A stretch of 64,000 nucleotides of DNA, taken from the NCBI GenBank assembly GCA_023053685.1, contig JALIGW010000016.1:12406280-12470279 (forward strand). Direction: 5' to 3'. Below, in pieces: positions 11,521 to 22,139 of this stretch (within the stretch, counting starts at the first letter, position 1; each line of letters opens with the position of its first letter). Below the pieces are notes generated by a model, which did not search any database, was not told the origin of the DNA, and saw only the letters and a program-made list of their open reading frames with translations. The DNA comes from Diadophis punctatus similis. Taxonomy: Eukaryota > Chordata > Lepidosauria > Squamata > Dipsadidae. A program made the position numbers and the translations under genes.

Positions 11521-12097
11521 GATTCCCCCTTCCTTCCCTTCTATATGTAAGGTGGCATAACACCATGTTCTTCTCTCATGATCTTCTATAGTCATTCTAA
11601 GGGACAGACATTTCACCAGTTGGATTCACATAAGGGCCAGTTGGATTCCTCTCCCCTTTCTCCCTTGCCAGGAAAAGTAGACTGGGTAAAAAGAATAACA
11701 AGAATTTCAGGTTATCTGCTGGGGTATTTTGGTTTTGCACCAAACGTGTTGACCAGCCAGAGGGAATACTGCCATCTCTGTGGGAAAACAAGTGAAAAAC
11801 AGTCTTGCAAACATTAACAGGATGTGGGACTGTCAACTTGGTGCTTTGTCACTCTTTGTCAGGCTTTTGTCACTCTGGTATTCTGAAATGAATTGAGAAA
11901 AAAAAATTCCAGGATTTCCAGTAAGTAATCAGGAATTATAGAATTAAAGAGCCAATGTATCTAAGGCCTAAACTCATGAATATTTTAACAATAGCCAAAT
12001 GATTGGATTCACTGCAATTTCTTTTTGCCTAAAGCAAATATCCTTCAATTAATTTAATTAAATGAGATGCTAAATTCAGTAAATCTATTTTTTTCTC
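11521..12097. other. Non-coding sequence downstream of the exon
   Basis: This would be intron of the minus-strand contactin gene. No repeat or exon recognised. Confidence 0.45.
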
Positions 12098-12195
12098 CTT
12101 CCTTCCTTCCTTCCTTCCTTCCTTCCTTCCTTCCTTCCTTCCTTCCTTCCTTCCTTCCTTCCTTCCTTCCTTCCTTCCTTCCTTCCTTCCTTCCT
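12098..12195. repeat. (TTCC)n microsatellite
   Basis: About 24 pure units. In the sense of the contactin exon this is a (GGAA)n run starting about 107 nt downstream of its splice donor. Confidence 0.95.
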
Positions 12196-12301
12196 ATTGT
12201 AATTATGTCATAACTGCAAATTTTCAGTGAAGAGAAGATTTGTCCAGCATGTTTCATTCCATTAAACTTGTCAAAGAAAATGGATTTTAACTGATGCTCA
12301 C

Positions 12302-12477
12302 TGCTCTGATGCTTTCAAAATGTCCACCTTCTTTTTCAAAATCGATAGGCTGCCCATTCAGACTCCAGTGAAAGATGACATCTAAGGTTGGGTCATGGAA
12401 AGCTTTGCAGCTGAGGACAATGCTTTCTCCCACCGTGAGCTCAGTTCTCTTGGGGGACAGGTCAATCCTGGTAGGCT
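12302..12477 (-). CDS. CNTN5: Contactin Ig-domain exon (probably CNTN5)
   Basis: This is one internal exon of a contactin, a GPI-anchored neuronal adhesion protein of the Ig/fibronectin-III type. It encodes about 58 codons, starting (E)[16 protein letters not shown] and ending GGHFESIRA. Features of an Ig fold are visible: the first-sheet cysteine in VLSCKAF and the core tryptophan in FHWSLNG; the second cysteine would lie in the next exon. On the minus strand the acceptor is a pyrimidine run ending CTCCTAG just above 12477, and the donor is GTGAGC at 12301-12296. Length 176 bp gives a phase-1 entry (split Glu codon) and phase-0 exit, the pattern of contactin Ig domains encoded by two exons. 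The paralogue call rests on remembered similarity of the TELTVGES and QPIDFE words to CNTN5; CNTN3, CNTN4 and CNTN6 are alternatives. No stop or frameshift, so it is probably functional. Confidence 0.8.
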
Positions 12478-13034
12478 CTAGGAGACAAAACAAATCAATG
12501 ACATCAAGTGGGAAATATCCCTGCATTTGTTGTTTTTACTGGTTGGGCTTGCACCGATTGACACTCTTGCAAAATAGACAGAAAAATCAGGAAAATGTAG
12601 ACCATGATACTTTGAGTTGTACAGGAATTTCTCATTTTGTTTGCCCTTTTCACAGCCATTATAAAAGTGTAGAGGGCACAAAGATCACTCAAACAAACCC
12701 AAGGGCCTTTACTTCCACTTGCTTCCAATGAGCAGAAATAATAGATGTATTATGGTCCAAAGTATCTGCACCCGTCGGGATTTTGAAAGGTTGCATAATA
12801 TAATGATTACGGAACAATACTATAAGGCAAAAATGGTTTTCATACTTAATGCCCGCTAAATATGTTGGATCACCAAACTCATAGCAGAGTATGGCTGCTA
12901 TTTTGGATGTGGTATGAACATGCTCTAGTATAGTTCCAAGGAGATTGTAGTTACTCAAGGTTAGAAGAGAAACCTTGAATCCAAGTGATCCAAGGGCTTC
13001 ACTATCCTCTCCCCACTATCCCTAAAACTACAGG
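12478..13034. other. Intron upstream of the contactin exon
   Basis: It contains the polypyrimidine tract and acceptor of the exon at its low end (12478-12500). Nothing else is recognised. Confidence 0.5.
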
Positions 13035-13203
13035 GAGAGGGAAAGGGGGAGGAGGAGGAGGAGGAGGAGAAGGAGGAGGAGGAGGAGGAGAAGAAGAAGA
13101 AGAAGAAGAAGAAGAAGAAGAAGAAGAAGAAGAAGAAGAAGAAGAAGAAGAAGAAGAAGAAGAAGAAGAAGAAGAAGAAGAAGAAGAAGAAGAAGAAGAA
13201 GAA
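13035..13203. repeat. (GGA)n-(GAA)n purine tract
   Basis: An impure GGA block leads into about 38 pure GAA units (13089-13203). In contactin sense this is a (TTC)n tract about 560 nt upstream of the exon. Pure GAA/TTC of this length can form triplexes. Confidence 0.95.
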
Positions 13204-13299
13204 TCTCAATATTCTTATTTCTGTTCTACTAGGGCTGTAGTTAGCAGAGTACAGTATTGGAATACCAGCATGTTGCTTTTATTTATCTATTTGTATCCC

Positions 13300-13560
13300 T
13301 CTTGATTATTTTGTCCTTAGGGAGTAGGGCGGCATAGAAGAACCTCCAAATAAATAAATTTTTACAAATAATTCAAGGAGGCAAAGGTACCCAACATACC
13401 TTCCTCCTTTTATTTTCCCCACAACAACAACTCTGTAAGGTTGTTGAGAAAGTGACTGGCTTAAGTTCACCCAACTGGTATTCATGGCTAACATGAAACT
13501 AGAACTCATAGTTTCCCATGTTCTAACCTGGTGCCTTAAACCACTAGACCAAACTGACTT
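13300..13560 (-). mobile_element. tRNA-type SINE with L2-like 3' tail, minus
   Basis: It contains AGTAGGGCGGCATAGAAGAA, then the reverse complement of the SINE body seen at 11216-11520. It ends CCTTAAACCACTAGACCAAA, the reverse of a tRNA-like head. Diverged and non-coding. Confidence 0.6.
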
Positions 13561-15254
13561 TTGTTGGACTTTTGTTGGACTTTTATTGGAGTACTCTGCT
13601 TTACCTGAGCAAACCTATGCTGATCAATCACTTTCCGGTTATATCTCACCTTTCACAAATACTGAAGCTGTAATTTCTGCTGAACCAAATATATTTTCTC
13701 CTCGGCAGATGTATTTCCCCTCATCAGATTTGGAGGCATTCAGAATTTGCAGGCTTCCATCTGGAAGAACAGTTACCCTGAAAATTATATATAAAAAAGT
13801 TTTTATCCTGAAATTGCATATTATATTATCTCAAATGAAGGTAATTTCTATAGTGTCATTTCTTTTTAAGTTTCGTAAATAGAATTGTGACGCTTCTTAA
13901 GTATGAAGAAAAGTAATTGAATTTTCCAGGCTTTCAAATAAGGTTAAAATAAACTTTTCTGATTTAAGGAGCCGGATTCCTCAACCAGCAGACAAATCCC
14001 TTTATTAAAAATGTACTCATAATGTGCTTGTTTTAGCAAACAGTAAAACATAATGAGTTTTTAAAATGACATCTGCCTTTCACTGACTGTGTAACTTTAT
14101 CATCCAACGATCTTTCAATATTAAGCACCGGCTGCTCAAGTGAAATGTGAGAGCGACCTTAAAAACAACCGTAACAAAAACATGGTAAAAAAGAAGAAGC
14201 AGATGGGTAAAGAAAAGAAAATTAATTGTATATAGTCCAAAGATGATTTATAGTATACTCTATGACAGGACAGCATGAAGATGGAAATGAATTTTGGCTA
14301 CAGATGGATATTATTTCCCTGTATTATAGTTGCATAGCATATGGTCAAAATGAAGTTGAAGGGTGGAATTAAACTTCATGAGAATGGAAGCCACATAGGA
14401 TATCACCTCCCATACCTGTTAAGGTGAAAATAAATCTCATAGAGGCGATTTGGATCTTTGCTTGGAATTCAGACAGTTAGAAATAAAGCCGAGATTAAAA
14501 GTCTAATAGAAAATATTTATTTCAGTACAAAAACAATAAATCCTGAATAATTACATTTTTGCTAAGAAAATGTGACCGACCCGGTCAAGAGCCAAGTCAA
14601 AGAGAATAATGGTGGTTTAGGAATGCACACATGCATACAACTCATATCACGTGTTCTGTCTGTATTGGAATGTACCATAATATTAGGATAGGGGTGCATC
14701 ACCCTGCATAGACATACAACTGACAATAATCACTACGTGACAATACCATACTAATGTATATATTATTATTTTTTCCTGACATCATGATGTAGGTTGTGAT
14801 GATATCGGCAGCAGCCAATGAAGTAAAAATTTACAAGTGATCTTCATATCACGGATCTATGGAATATTAGAGTAAGAATTGATCTTCTTAAGGCCACCCC
14901 AGGTTTAGTTGGGATGCTATCACTGCCCCAAAGATCAATCAGATATGGGAATGGGATATATTGGAATGTGAAAAGAGTAAAAGAGGCTGAAAACTAGAAT
15001 ATAGGTTTCTAGAAACAATAATAACTAGAAAACTCTCAAAAATGAAGCTCCCACCAAAATTTGAGTGGTTCCCACCCTACTTATTTTTTTGAAGAGCCTT
15101 AAATATTTGTCTCTTCACCCAGACCTTAGGCAAGGATACCTGATGTCTCTTTCTTTCTTTCTTTCTTTTAGATCCCTTCTGGATTTATTTATTGATTTAT
15201 TGGCCATTGATCCACCACAGGAAAAGTGGTTAGAATTCAGTACTGTAGGCTACT
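13561..15254. other. Unassigned non-coding sequence
   Basis: AT-rich old sequence. The 132-codon frame at 13484-13882 has no recognisable domain and lies partly on the SINE. A short (TTTC)n occurs near 15150. Confidence 0.4.
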
Positions 15255-15452
15255 TCTGCTGACTGCAGGTTGCCAGAAGTTCAGCAGTTCGAGTCTCATC
15301 AGCTAAAGGTTGACTCAGCCTTCCAGCCTTCCAAGGTTGGTAAAATGAGGACCCAGATTGTTGTGGCCAATATGCTGACTCTGTAAACCACTTAAAGAGG
15401 GCTGTAAAAGTACTGTGAAGCGGTATATAAGTCTACGTGCTATTGCTATTAC
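15255..15452 (+). mobile_element. Sauria-type SINE, older copy
   Basis: It contains AAGGTTGACTCAGCCTTCCA, AAAATGAGGACCCAGATTG and GAAGCGGTATATAAGTCTA, ending with CTATTGCTATT. The tRNA-like head is diverged or missing. An L2-type tail (GCTGGGAGTTGGGCAGCAAG) follows at about 15620-15650. Confidence 0.8.
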
Positions 15453-15839
15453 TGTTTATTATATGTTGTTTTGGTTTTTAAAAATTATTTGTTTCTTTCT
15501 TTTATGTACACTGAGAGCATATGCACCAAAGACAAATTCCTTGTGTGTCCAATCACACTTGGCCAATAAAGAATTCTATTCTACTATTCTATTCTAAATG
15601 CTTTAACTATTGTAAACTGCGCAGAGTCGCTGGGAGTTGGGCAGCAAGTAAGTATTATAAAGTCTTGCTAGTTGATATTGCAATATTTGGGGACAGCAGA
15701 ATAGAAGAAAGAGAACTGGAGACAATCATTAAAGTCTGGATATCCAGATCCCTTTCAGCTGGGATTCAGGTCTGAGTATAGGATGGAAACAGCATTGGTC
15801 ATGGTTTTGGATTATCTCTAGAAAGGGCGAGATGTGTGT

Positions 15840-16085
15840 GTGGGGGTGTGTGCATCCATCCTTGCCCTACTTGACCTCTTGGCAGTTTTTGATACCATCA
15901 ACAGTGATATCCTTCTGGCTTGTCTCAGAAGATTGGGGTGGGTGGGTGGTTGTGATAGTTCACCTCCTTCTTCTGAGGCCAAGTTCATTCACTGGTAGTT
16001 AAGGAGGAGAGCTCCCTCTCTCAGCCTCTGCTATGTGGGATGCCACAAGGTTCGTACTCTCTCCTTTCTATTTAACATCTACAGG
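15840..16085 (+). pseudogene. L2-type reverse transcriptase fragment
   Basis: Plus-strand translation gives LLDLLAVFDTINSDILLACL, matching the DLSAAFDTVDH segment of LINE reverse transcriptases. After a damaged stretch it gives GMPQGSYSLL, matching the GVPQGSVLSP motif. The catalytic YADD segment is not reached. Frameshifts break the frame. Confidence 0.65.
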
Positions 16086-16089
16086 AGTA

Positions 16090-16672
16090 TGTTGTGGCCC
16101 ACCAGTGAGGAGGTTGGAGAGGAACATGGGCCAGTGCTGGAGCCTGGGGAAGACTCTGATGAGTGCTCTGCGTTGGAGGCAGAGATGGGGCCAGGGCTGT
16201 CCGACAGTTATTAGCTACATTCAGAGTCGGAGATAAGCGGGGCTGAAGAACAGCTGGAGCCTGTTGCCGATGTGTGCATGCGCAGAGCTATCAGGAGAAG
16301 GGAACAATTAAGGAACAGAGGTCGACTCGGGAGTAAAAGCACAAGGGGACTTGTGCTTTTACACAAGGGGACACTGAATGACCACTCCCATAAATGGGAG
16401 AGAAAGGGGAGTGGTGTTTGAAGGAGACAATTAGTTCACTTAATTAATGTGAAGATCTCTTCGCAACTCTCAGAGACTCCTTGCCAAGTATTTTCTTGTA
16501 CAGCATTGCGTTTGGAAGATATCCGCCGTGCAGCTCTCCAAGCCTGATAAGGTCTGTGGTTGTAAATTCACCTTTGAAAGACTGTTTGCCAGGACTTCGC
16601 TGGATGTGAATGTGAGGAATTCACATTAGCTTCATAAAGAGGGGTTTTGTCGGGACAAGGAGTCTGCTTCTT
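16090..16672 (+). repeat. LTR-like unclassified repeat, second copy
   Basis: It begins near TGTTGTGGCCCACCAG and encodes an acidic then basic run (EPGEDSDECSALEAE, later RRAIRRREQLRNRG), the same order as at 1590-2215. It also holds an internal inverted repeat around ACAAGGGGACTTGTGCTTTT (about 16340-16375). No TSD found. A Sauria SINE abuts it. Confidence 0.35.
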
Positions 16673-16915
16673 GAGCCGAGGTGGCGCAGTGGTTAAAAGC
16701 AGCACTGCGACCTTCAACTGATTGCTAGTTCAGCAGTTCAGCTGTTCAAATCTCACCGGCTCAAGGTTGACTCAGCCTTCCATCCTTCCGAGGTGGGTAA
16801 AATGAGGACCCAGATTGTTGGGGGCAATATGCTGAACTCTGTAAACTGCTTAGAGAGGGCTGTAAAGCACTATGAAGCGGTATATAAGTCTAAGTGCTAT
16901 TGCTATTGCTATTCT
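16673..16915 (+). mobile_element. Sauria SINE, well preserved
   Basis: The head GAGCCGAGGTGGCGCAGTGG includes a pol III A-box-like TGGCGCAGTGG, and GTTCAAATCTC is a B-box match. The body ends GCGGTATATAAGTCTAAGTG and a (CTATTG)n tail. This family takes its 3' end from a Bov-B-type LINE. Confidence 0.93.
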
Positions 16916-17690
16916 GTGAAGCCTAGGTCAGAACTGAGTAGATGGGTGAGTACTGGGTGATCTTATCCATCGTCATTGGCTCAGCCAATCATCAGTATGC
17001 TGATTTATTTATTTATTTATTTGTTCTGTGTCCAGATCAAACCTTACACTGCCCTTACACTGGGCCACCTTGCAAAAGGCAGGATTATTATTTTTTATTT
17101 TCTTGCACGTTTAGCTTTCTCTTTCATTTTATTCTTTTCTCTTTCCCTTATTTCATGTTGGTTTATGTTTGTTTTCATCTTCCTTTTTAAAAACTTTTAA
17201 TATTGTTTGGGTGTGTCTGTGTGTGAGAGTGCAAAATCCCCTAGAAATAGTATTTTCTTTAAGGAAAAAAAAATCATACTTATACAAATAGCTTCCTCAG
17301 TTTTTGATACTGACAGACAAGTACCAATAGCCAGACGGGCACCTGTCATGCATAAAGGTGAAGCCCCAGGTTTTTGCTAAATACAATGAAAAATGACTAC
17401 GGAATGAAGTAAAGGGAAAACAGGTGGAAGGGGGTAGGGGATGGAAGAGGGTTCAGCAGACTAGGGAAACACGACAAAGGAATAATGCGGTGACATTTTG
17501 TTGGTAGCCCTGAGGGATAGGTATTTTACTTGGCACTAAATCTGTGTGACAAGCCTGCCTCAGAGGAACAGTATTTCATATATACTGCACTATAACTGGG
17601 AAAGTCACATGCCATTCAGATAAGTTCATATGAGAGAAGATGTTTCTTTAGAAGTTAATCATTATGTCATCCATATATAAGAAGATCTTC

Positions 17691-17694
<4 letters not shown>
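16916..17694. other. Non-coding sequence
   Basis: A short (ATTT)n lies at about 17002-17032. No gene or recognised repeat otherwise. Confidence 0.4.
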
Positions 17695-17696
<2 letters not shown>

Positions 17697-17756
<60 letters not shown>

Positions 17757-17857
17757 CTCAAGCTCTCTCTCTTTCTCCCCCCTCTCAATCTCTCTCTGTC
17801 TCTCAATCTCTCTCTCTTTTTCCTCCCTCTCAATCTCTCTCTATTTCTTCCCCTTCT

Positions 17858-17946
<89 letters not shown>

Positions 17947-18135
17947 GCTTTCTCTCTCAAGCTCTCTCTCTTTCTCCCCCCTCTCAATCTCTCTCTTTTT
18001 TCCTCCCTCTCAAGCTCTTTCTCTTTTCTCTCTCTCTCAAGCTCTCTCTCTCTTTCTCCCCCCTCAAGCTCTCTCTCTCTCCCCCCTCTCTCTCCTCTCT
18101 CTCTCTCTAGCTCTCTCTCTCTCTCCCCCCCTCTC
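17697..18135. repeat. Long compound (TC)n tract
   Basis: About 440 bp of nearly pure pyrimidine: (TC)n blocks separated by repeated CTCAAGC, CTCAATC and CCCCCCTCTC spacers. The spaced spacers suggest a higher-order amplification of a (TC)n plus spacer unit. The leucine/serine open frames here are artefacts of the repeat. Confidence 0.93.
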
Positions 18136-19104
18136 TCCAACCTGACACATGCTCATATGCCTTAGGTGAAATTTTTTGTGTAGACTTAGGAGCTTTTTCA
18201 AACCGAACCAAACCTAGACCAACTGAGAGAAAATAAATGACCATTTCTGTTGTCGGATGCAGTTGAACAAAATTATCAGGCAAAAGGTTCCCGATTGTCA
18301 TGAAAAATGTTTCTTTGTGAACTCAGTCTGTGCTGTAAACAATTCAATCAATTAGGACAAGAAAGAAAAAAAAACTCAGGCATGGAATGGTAAGACAAGC
18401 TGCTTGCTAAATGCTGGACGGGGAGAGTGAAAAATTATAACAGGAGAGTTAAGTGTTCACAACTGAATTCATTCCATCCGCACGTTTCTTGCTGAACTCG
18501 ATTCTGTGGAATACAATTGTAACCTCAGATTTGTGAAAGTGTGATTGATCATCACCAAGTTTAGAAGTGAAGCAAGAGCAAAAAAAAAAGAGAGCGAGAG
18601 AGAGAGAGAGAGAGGGAAGTTAATAGCTTAATGGGATAATACATGCTGTGACTCGGTCTCTGTCTCACAGGATACCAGAAAGTTGCCTGAATAATAATAG
18701 TCTTGATAGTGAGCATTGCAATACCTGGAGACAGCAGCATAGAAGAGAAAGAACTGGAGAAAACCACAAAATGTATTGACTTGCAAACAGAAGCTGAATG
18801 ACTGTGGCAAAAGAAAGCACAGGTAGTTCCAACAGTAATAATGTGCCTTGGGTGCAATTTCAAAACATTTGGAGCACCACTTGAACACCGTCGGCATTGA
18901 CAAGATCACCACCAGTCAATTGCAAAGGGGAGCTTTATTAGCACAGCTTACATCCTGTGACAATTCATTTAATCCCATCAAACAACAACATCTGTCTAGC
19001 CCAGTACTCGATAGATTTGGCAAAAATGCCAAATACACTCAAAACATCTGGCTGACTCTGTGACCATCTATAACAGTCTAGGAAATGACCTGGTCTACAC
19101 ATTG
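18136..19104. other. Unassigned non-coding sequence
   Basis: It contains a short (GA)n near 18590-18615. No exon or repeat recognised. Confidence 0.4.
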
Positions 19105-19112
19105 TTCTAATC

Positions 19113-19599
19113 CAGTGGTTCTCAACCTTCCTAATGCCGCGATCCTTTAATACAGTTCCTCATGTTGTGGTGACCCCCAACCATAAAATAATAAAATTAT
19201 TAGGAAACTCAGGGGTGGGTTCTAACTTACCTCGCTGCCGGTTTGCTTCCTCCTGCACTGCGTAGCCGCATCTTATGGTTGCGCGTGCGCTTTGCGCACG
19301 CACATGCGCAGTGTCAATTTTAAAAAAAATTGCAAAAAAGGGCCGAAAACAAGATAGCGACACATGTGCAGTGCAGGAAATTCGGCTTCTGCGCATGCTC
19401 AGACGTTCCCATCATACAGATTTTTTTTTTGCAGTAGTCTATTTGCATGTGGGTGGACCTGCCTGGAGACGGATAGAGGAGCGGTGTCTCGGTTCCTAAG
19501 ACCATCGGAAATATGTGTTTTCCGATGGTCATAGGCGACCCCTGTGAAAGGGTTGTTCGACCCCCAAAGGGGTCGTGACCCACAGGTTGAGAACCGCTG
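19113..19599 (+). mobile_element. SPIN-like hAT element, non-autonomous
   Basis: It starts CAGTGGTTCTCAACCTTCCT, continues AATGCCGCGATCCTTTAATA, and ends ACAGGTTGAGAACCGCTG. These are the known termini of SPIN (Space Invader) hAT transposons, a group reported to have moved horizontally among tetrapods including squamates. A perfect 8-bp TSD TTCTAATC lies at 19105-19112 and 19600-19607. No transposase is present. A MITE of the other hAT class is nested inside from 19210. Confidence 0.92.
19210..19430 (+). mobile_element. Nested hAT MITE in SPIN
   Basis: It starts CAGGGGTGGGTTCTAACTTA, which is foreign to SPIN, then shows the CpG-rich interior with GCGCACGCACATGCGCAGTG typical of the CAG(A/G)GGTGGG family. 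The right terminus and a TSD could not be found, so the end is approximate. Confidence 0.55.
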
Positions 19600-19607
19600 T
19601 TCTAATC

Positions 19608-20385
19608 TATGACTTCAACATGGTTTGTTGAGTAAGCTCTATATCTGGCTGTATACCTATCCAATTAATTCATAAACTTTTATTTATAAATACACCTGTG
19701 TTCATGCAACCTGTAAAGCCACAATTAGAAAACTTTAAACATTAGTTTGCCCTTCCAGGTGCAGAGGGTATCTGAGATGGATGATGATGTTGACAGTTGG
19801 GCAAATTTCCAAGCTTTGTGGGCATTTAAAAAAGATGGATATGCTAAAATCTGGTAGCTGATGGCCACATTCTACCCATGAGCTACCCATTTCTGTGCAA
19901 AGATATTCAATCACTCAAGCCAACCAACGGCACAGAGCTTTTATAGGAAAATTGAAGGACAGAAAAGTAGGTTCATTGCTTGAATTCCTGGAAGGAATAG
20001 CAGAATATAAATCTAATAAAAATTCTAAACAACATCTTGTTTTTCCAGGGGTAGGTACACTTCATTCAATTTCTACAACCAATTCTGTTTTTTTAAAAAG
20101 TCTGCCCAAAGATTTGTACATATTCTCAAACACAATTTCCTTGCTATGTCCTTTTGTTCTCACTTTTCATTATATTTACTTTAATGTAATGCTTTTGGGT
20201 ATGCTGTTTTAGCAATGAATGAGTTTTGATATGCATTCCCCCTCAATATACACATTTTTCATTTGAAAGACTGCTTTGCAAAATTGGAAAAAGAAAAGTG
20301 GAATAGTGATTAATTGGCTTCCAGTTCATGAGTAACTTTAAGAGGTGGCTGTCCGGCAATTTCACAATAAAATGTAAGTGTAATG
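19608..20385. other. Unassigned non-coding sequence
   Basis: The 105-codon open frame at 19895-20212 shows no domain or splice signals that I recognise. Confidence 0.4.
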
Positions 20386-20389
20386 TAAG

Positions 20390-20629
20390 AGCTGAAGTGG
20401 TGCAGTGGTTAAATGCTGCGACTGCAGGCTGACTGCTAGTTCAGCAGTTCAGCTGTTCAAATCTCACTAGGCTCAAGGTTGACTCAGCCTTCCATCCTTC
20501 TGAGGTCGGTAAAATGAGGACCCAGATTGTTGGGGGCAATATGCTGAACTCTGTAAACTGCTTAGAGAGGGCTGTAAAGCACTATGAAGCGGTATAGAAG
20601 TAAAGTGCTATTGCTATTGCTATTGCTAT
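20390..20629 (+). mobile_element. Sauria SINE
   Basis: AGCTGAAGTGGTGCAGTGG head, B-box GTTCAAATCTC, and body ending TAAAGTGCTATTGCTATTGC. The order and length match the copy at 16673. Confidence 0.92.
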
Positions 20630-20757
20630 AAGTCAAATAAATTTCTTCCGATTCCTGGGCCTAAACATATAAACAATACAACCCAAATAACAAGTCAGTT
20701 AGGAGTCAACTTATCTTTCAAACTACCACAGGAATAAGGTTTAGTATTGGGTTACTC

Positions 20758-21097
20758 CAGAGATGGGCTGCACATACTTTAACAACCGGTTTGCTGAAAA
20801 TGTGAGCGTGTGCGCCCGCCCGCTTCGCATGGGCGCACTATGCGCACGTGCCTTCCACACTTGTGTGCAACACCTAAAACTAGGGTTTTTCAATGGGGGC
20901 AGCTTCCTGCACACTTGTTAGGTCAGCTACAGTTAGTAGAACAGGAGAGGTGCGCTAATCAGCTGGGCTGTGGGGTGGGGCGAGTGAGCCGGAAAGTGAG
21001 ATATCTAGGACCGGATAACGTCGGGGCAGGGCGGGGTGGCGGTGCTCAGAACTACCGGTTTGGTTGAACCAGTCTGAACTGGTTCAGCCTACTACTG
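20758..21097 (+). mobile_element. hAT MITE, CAGAGATGGGCTGC type
   Basis: 340 bp starting CAGAGATGGGCTGCACATAC and ending GGTTCAGCCTACTACTG, with a perfect 8-bp TSD GGTTACTC at 20750-20757 and 21098-21105. The interior is GC-rich and contains GTGCGCCCGCCCGCTTCGC. The open frame across it is an artefact. Confidence 0.88.
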
Positions 21098-21105
21098 GGT
21101 TACTC

Positions 21106-21905
21106 CACTTTTGACAAGTGGAGCTGTCTTGATAGTGATTCCTTTTTAACACCAGCAATAGAAAATGCTTATTTACTTCTTTTCTGTTTACTGTACTATT
21201 TCTGGCAAGTAAACGTACTACTTTGTTCTACAAATATGAAATGAAATGAAACAAGATAAAATAACCTGACTTTTTATTTTATTTCGAAAAATGAGATGAC
21301 ATTAAATTCACAGTTTCATCCCATGATTAAGGTATGAACCCTGCAGTCTTCAACCTCACTTTTTAAGAATAGGAGTTATATGGTGTGGCTACCAAGGCAA
21401 ATCTAGGCTAATAGAGATAAAGACGAATCTGATCAATACACTGATCAATACACTGTTTAAACTTTGAGATCTCTCTCTGTTTCTCTCTCTCCTACATACC
21501 ATATATTTCCATGAGACAGAATTATTATTTCCACCAAATAGATTCCATCGCAGCCCGGAAAAGAACGAAGAGAGGATGGTAATGTCTGTCAATATTCAGG
21601 GATCCAAAATAAAGAAGTGAATAGTTTACACAAATTACATTTGTGAATAGACTGTGCTTTGCAAGCAGCTGCATAAAATTACTTCTATGTAGTTGTGCAC
21701 AAAATTCTGGATAGAAAACCATCTATATTAGAAAGGTTGCATACACAAAATTATGAAAATTAGATGTCCTAAATGTTATTATTGTTGCATGCAACTCTTT
21801 GTGATGGAACCTAGTAATAAAATATAAAAATCTAGAACACAGATATGGCCCTGATTTAGTCAGACATGTTTGATAAAAATAGTGGCATTGGTTGCCATAT
21901 TTAGT
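21106..21905. other. Unassigned non-coding sequence
   Basis: No gene or repeat recognised. Confidence 0.4.
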
Positions 21906-21909
21906 AATC

Positions 21910-21974
21910 TTCCTTCCTTCCTTCCTTCCTTCCTTCCTTCCTTCCTTCCTTCCTTCCTTCCTTCCTTCTTCTCT

Positions 21975-22052
<78 letters not shown>

Positions 22053-22135
22053 TTCCTTCCTTCCTTCCTTCCTTCCTTCCTTCCTCCCTCCCTCCCGCCC
22101 TCCCTTCCCTTCCTTTCCTTTCCTTTCTCTATCTT
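21910..22135. repeat. (TTCC)n-(TTTC)n-(TTCC)n microsatellite
   Basis: A symmetrical three-block array: about 15 TTCC, about 20 TTTC, then TTCC and CCCTCC units. The serine/leucine/phenylalanine frames over it are not genes. Confidence 0.95.
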
Positions 22136-22139
22136 TTTT

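Noticed and set aside
16673..16760. tRNA gene
   Set aside because: A- and B-box matches belong to the tRNA-derived head of a Sauria SINE. The sequence cannot fold as a full cloverleaf, and the SINE body follows. The same holds for 20390, 27521 and 29426.
17664..18140. 148- and 99-codon open frames of Leu/Ser or Arg/Glu
   Set aside because: They are translations of (TC)n/(GA)n repeats and occur in several frames. The same applies to frames on the microsatellites at 13035, 21910, 22999, 24240, 45860, 48909, 61861 and 62605.
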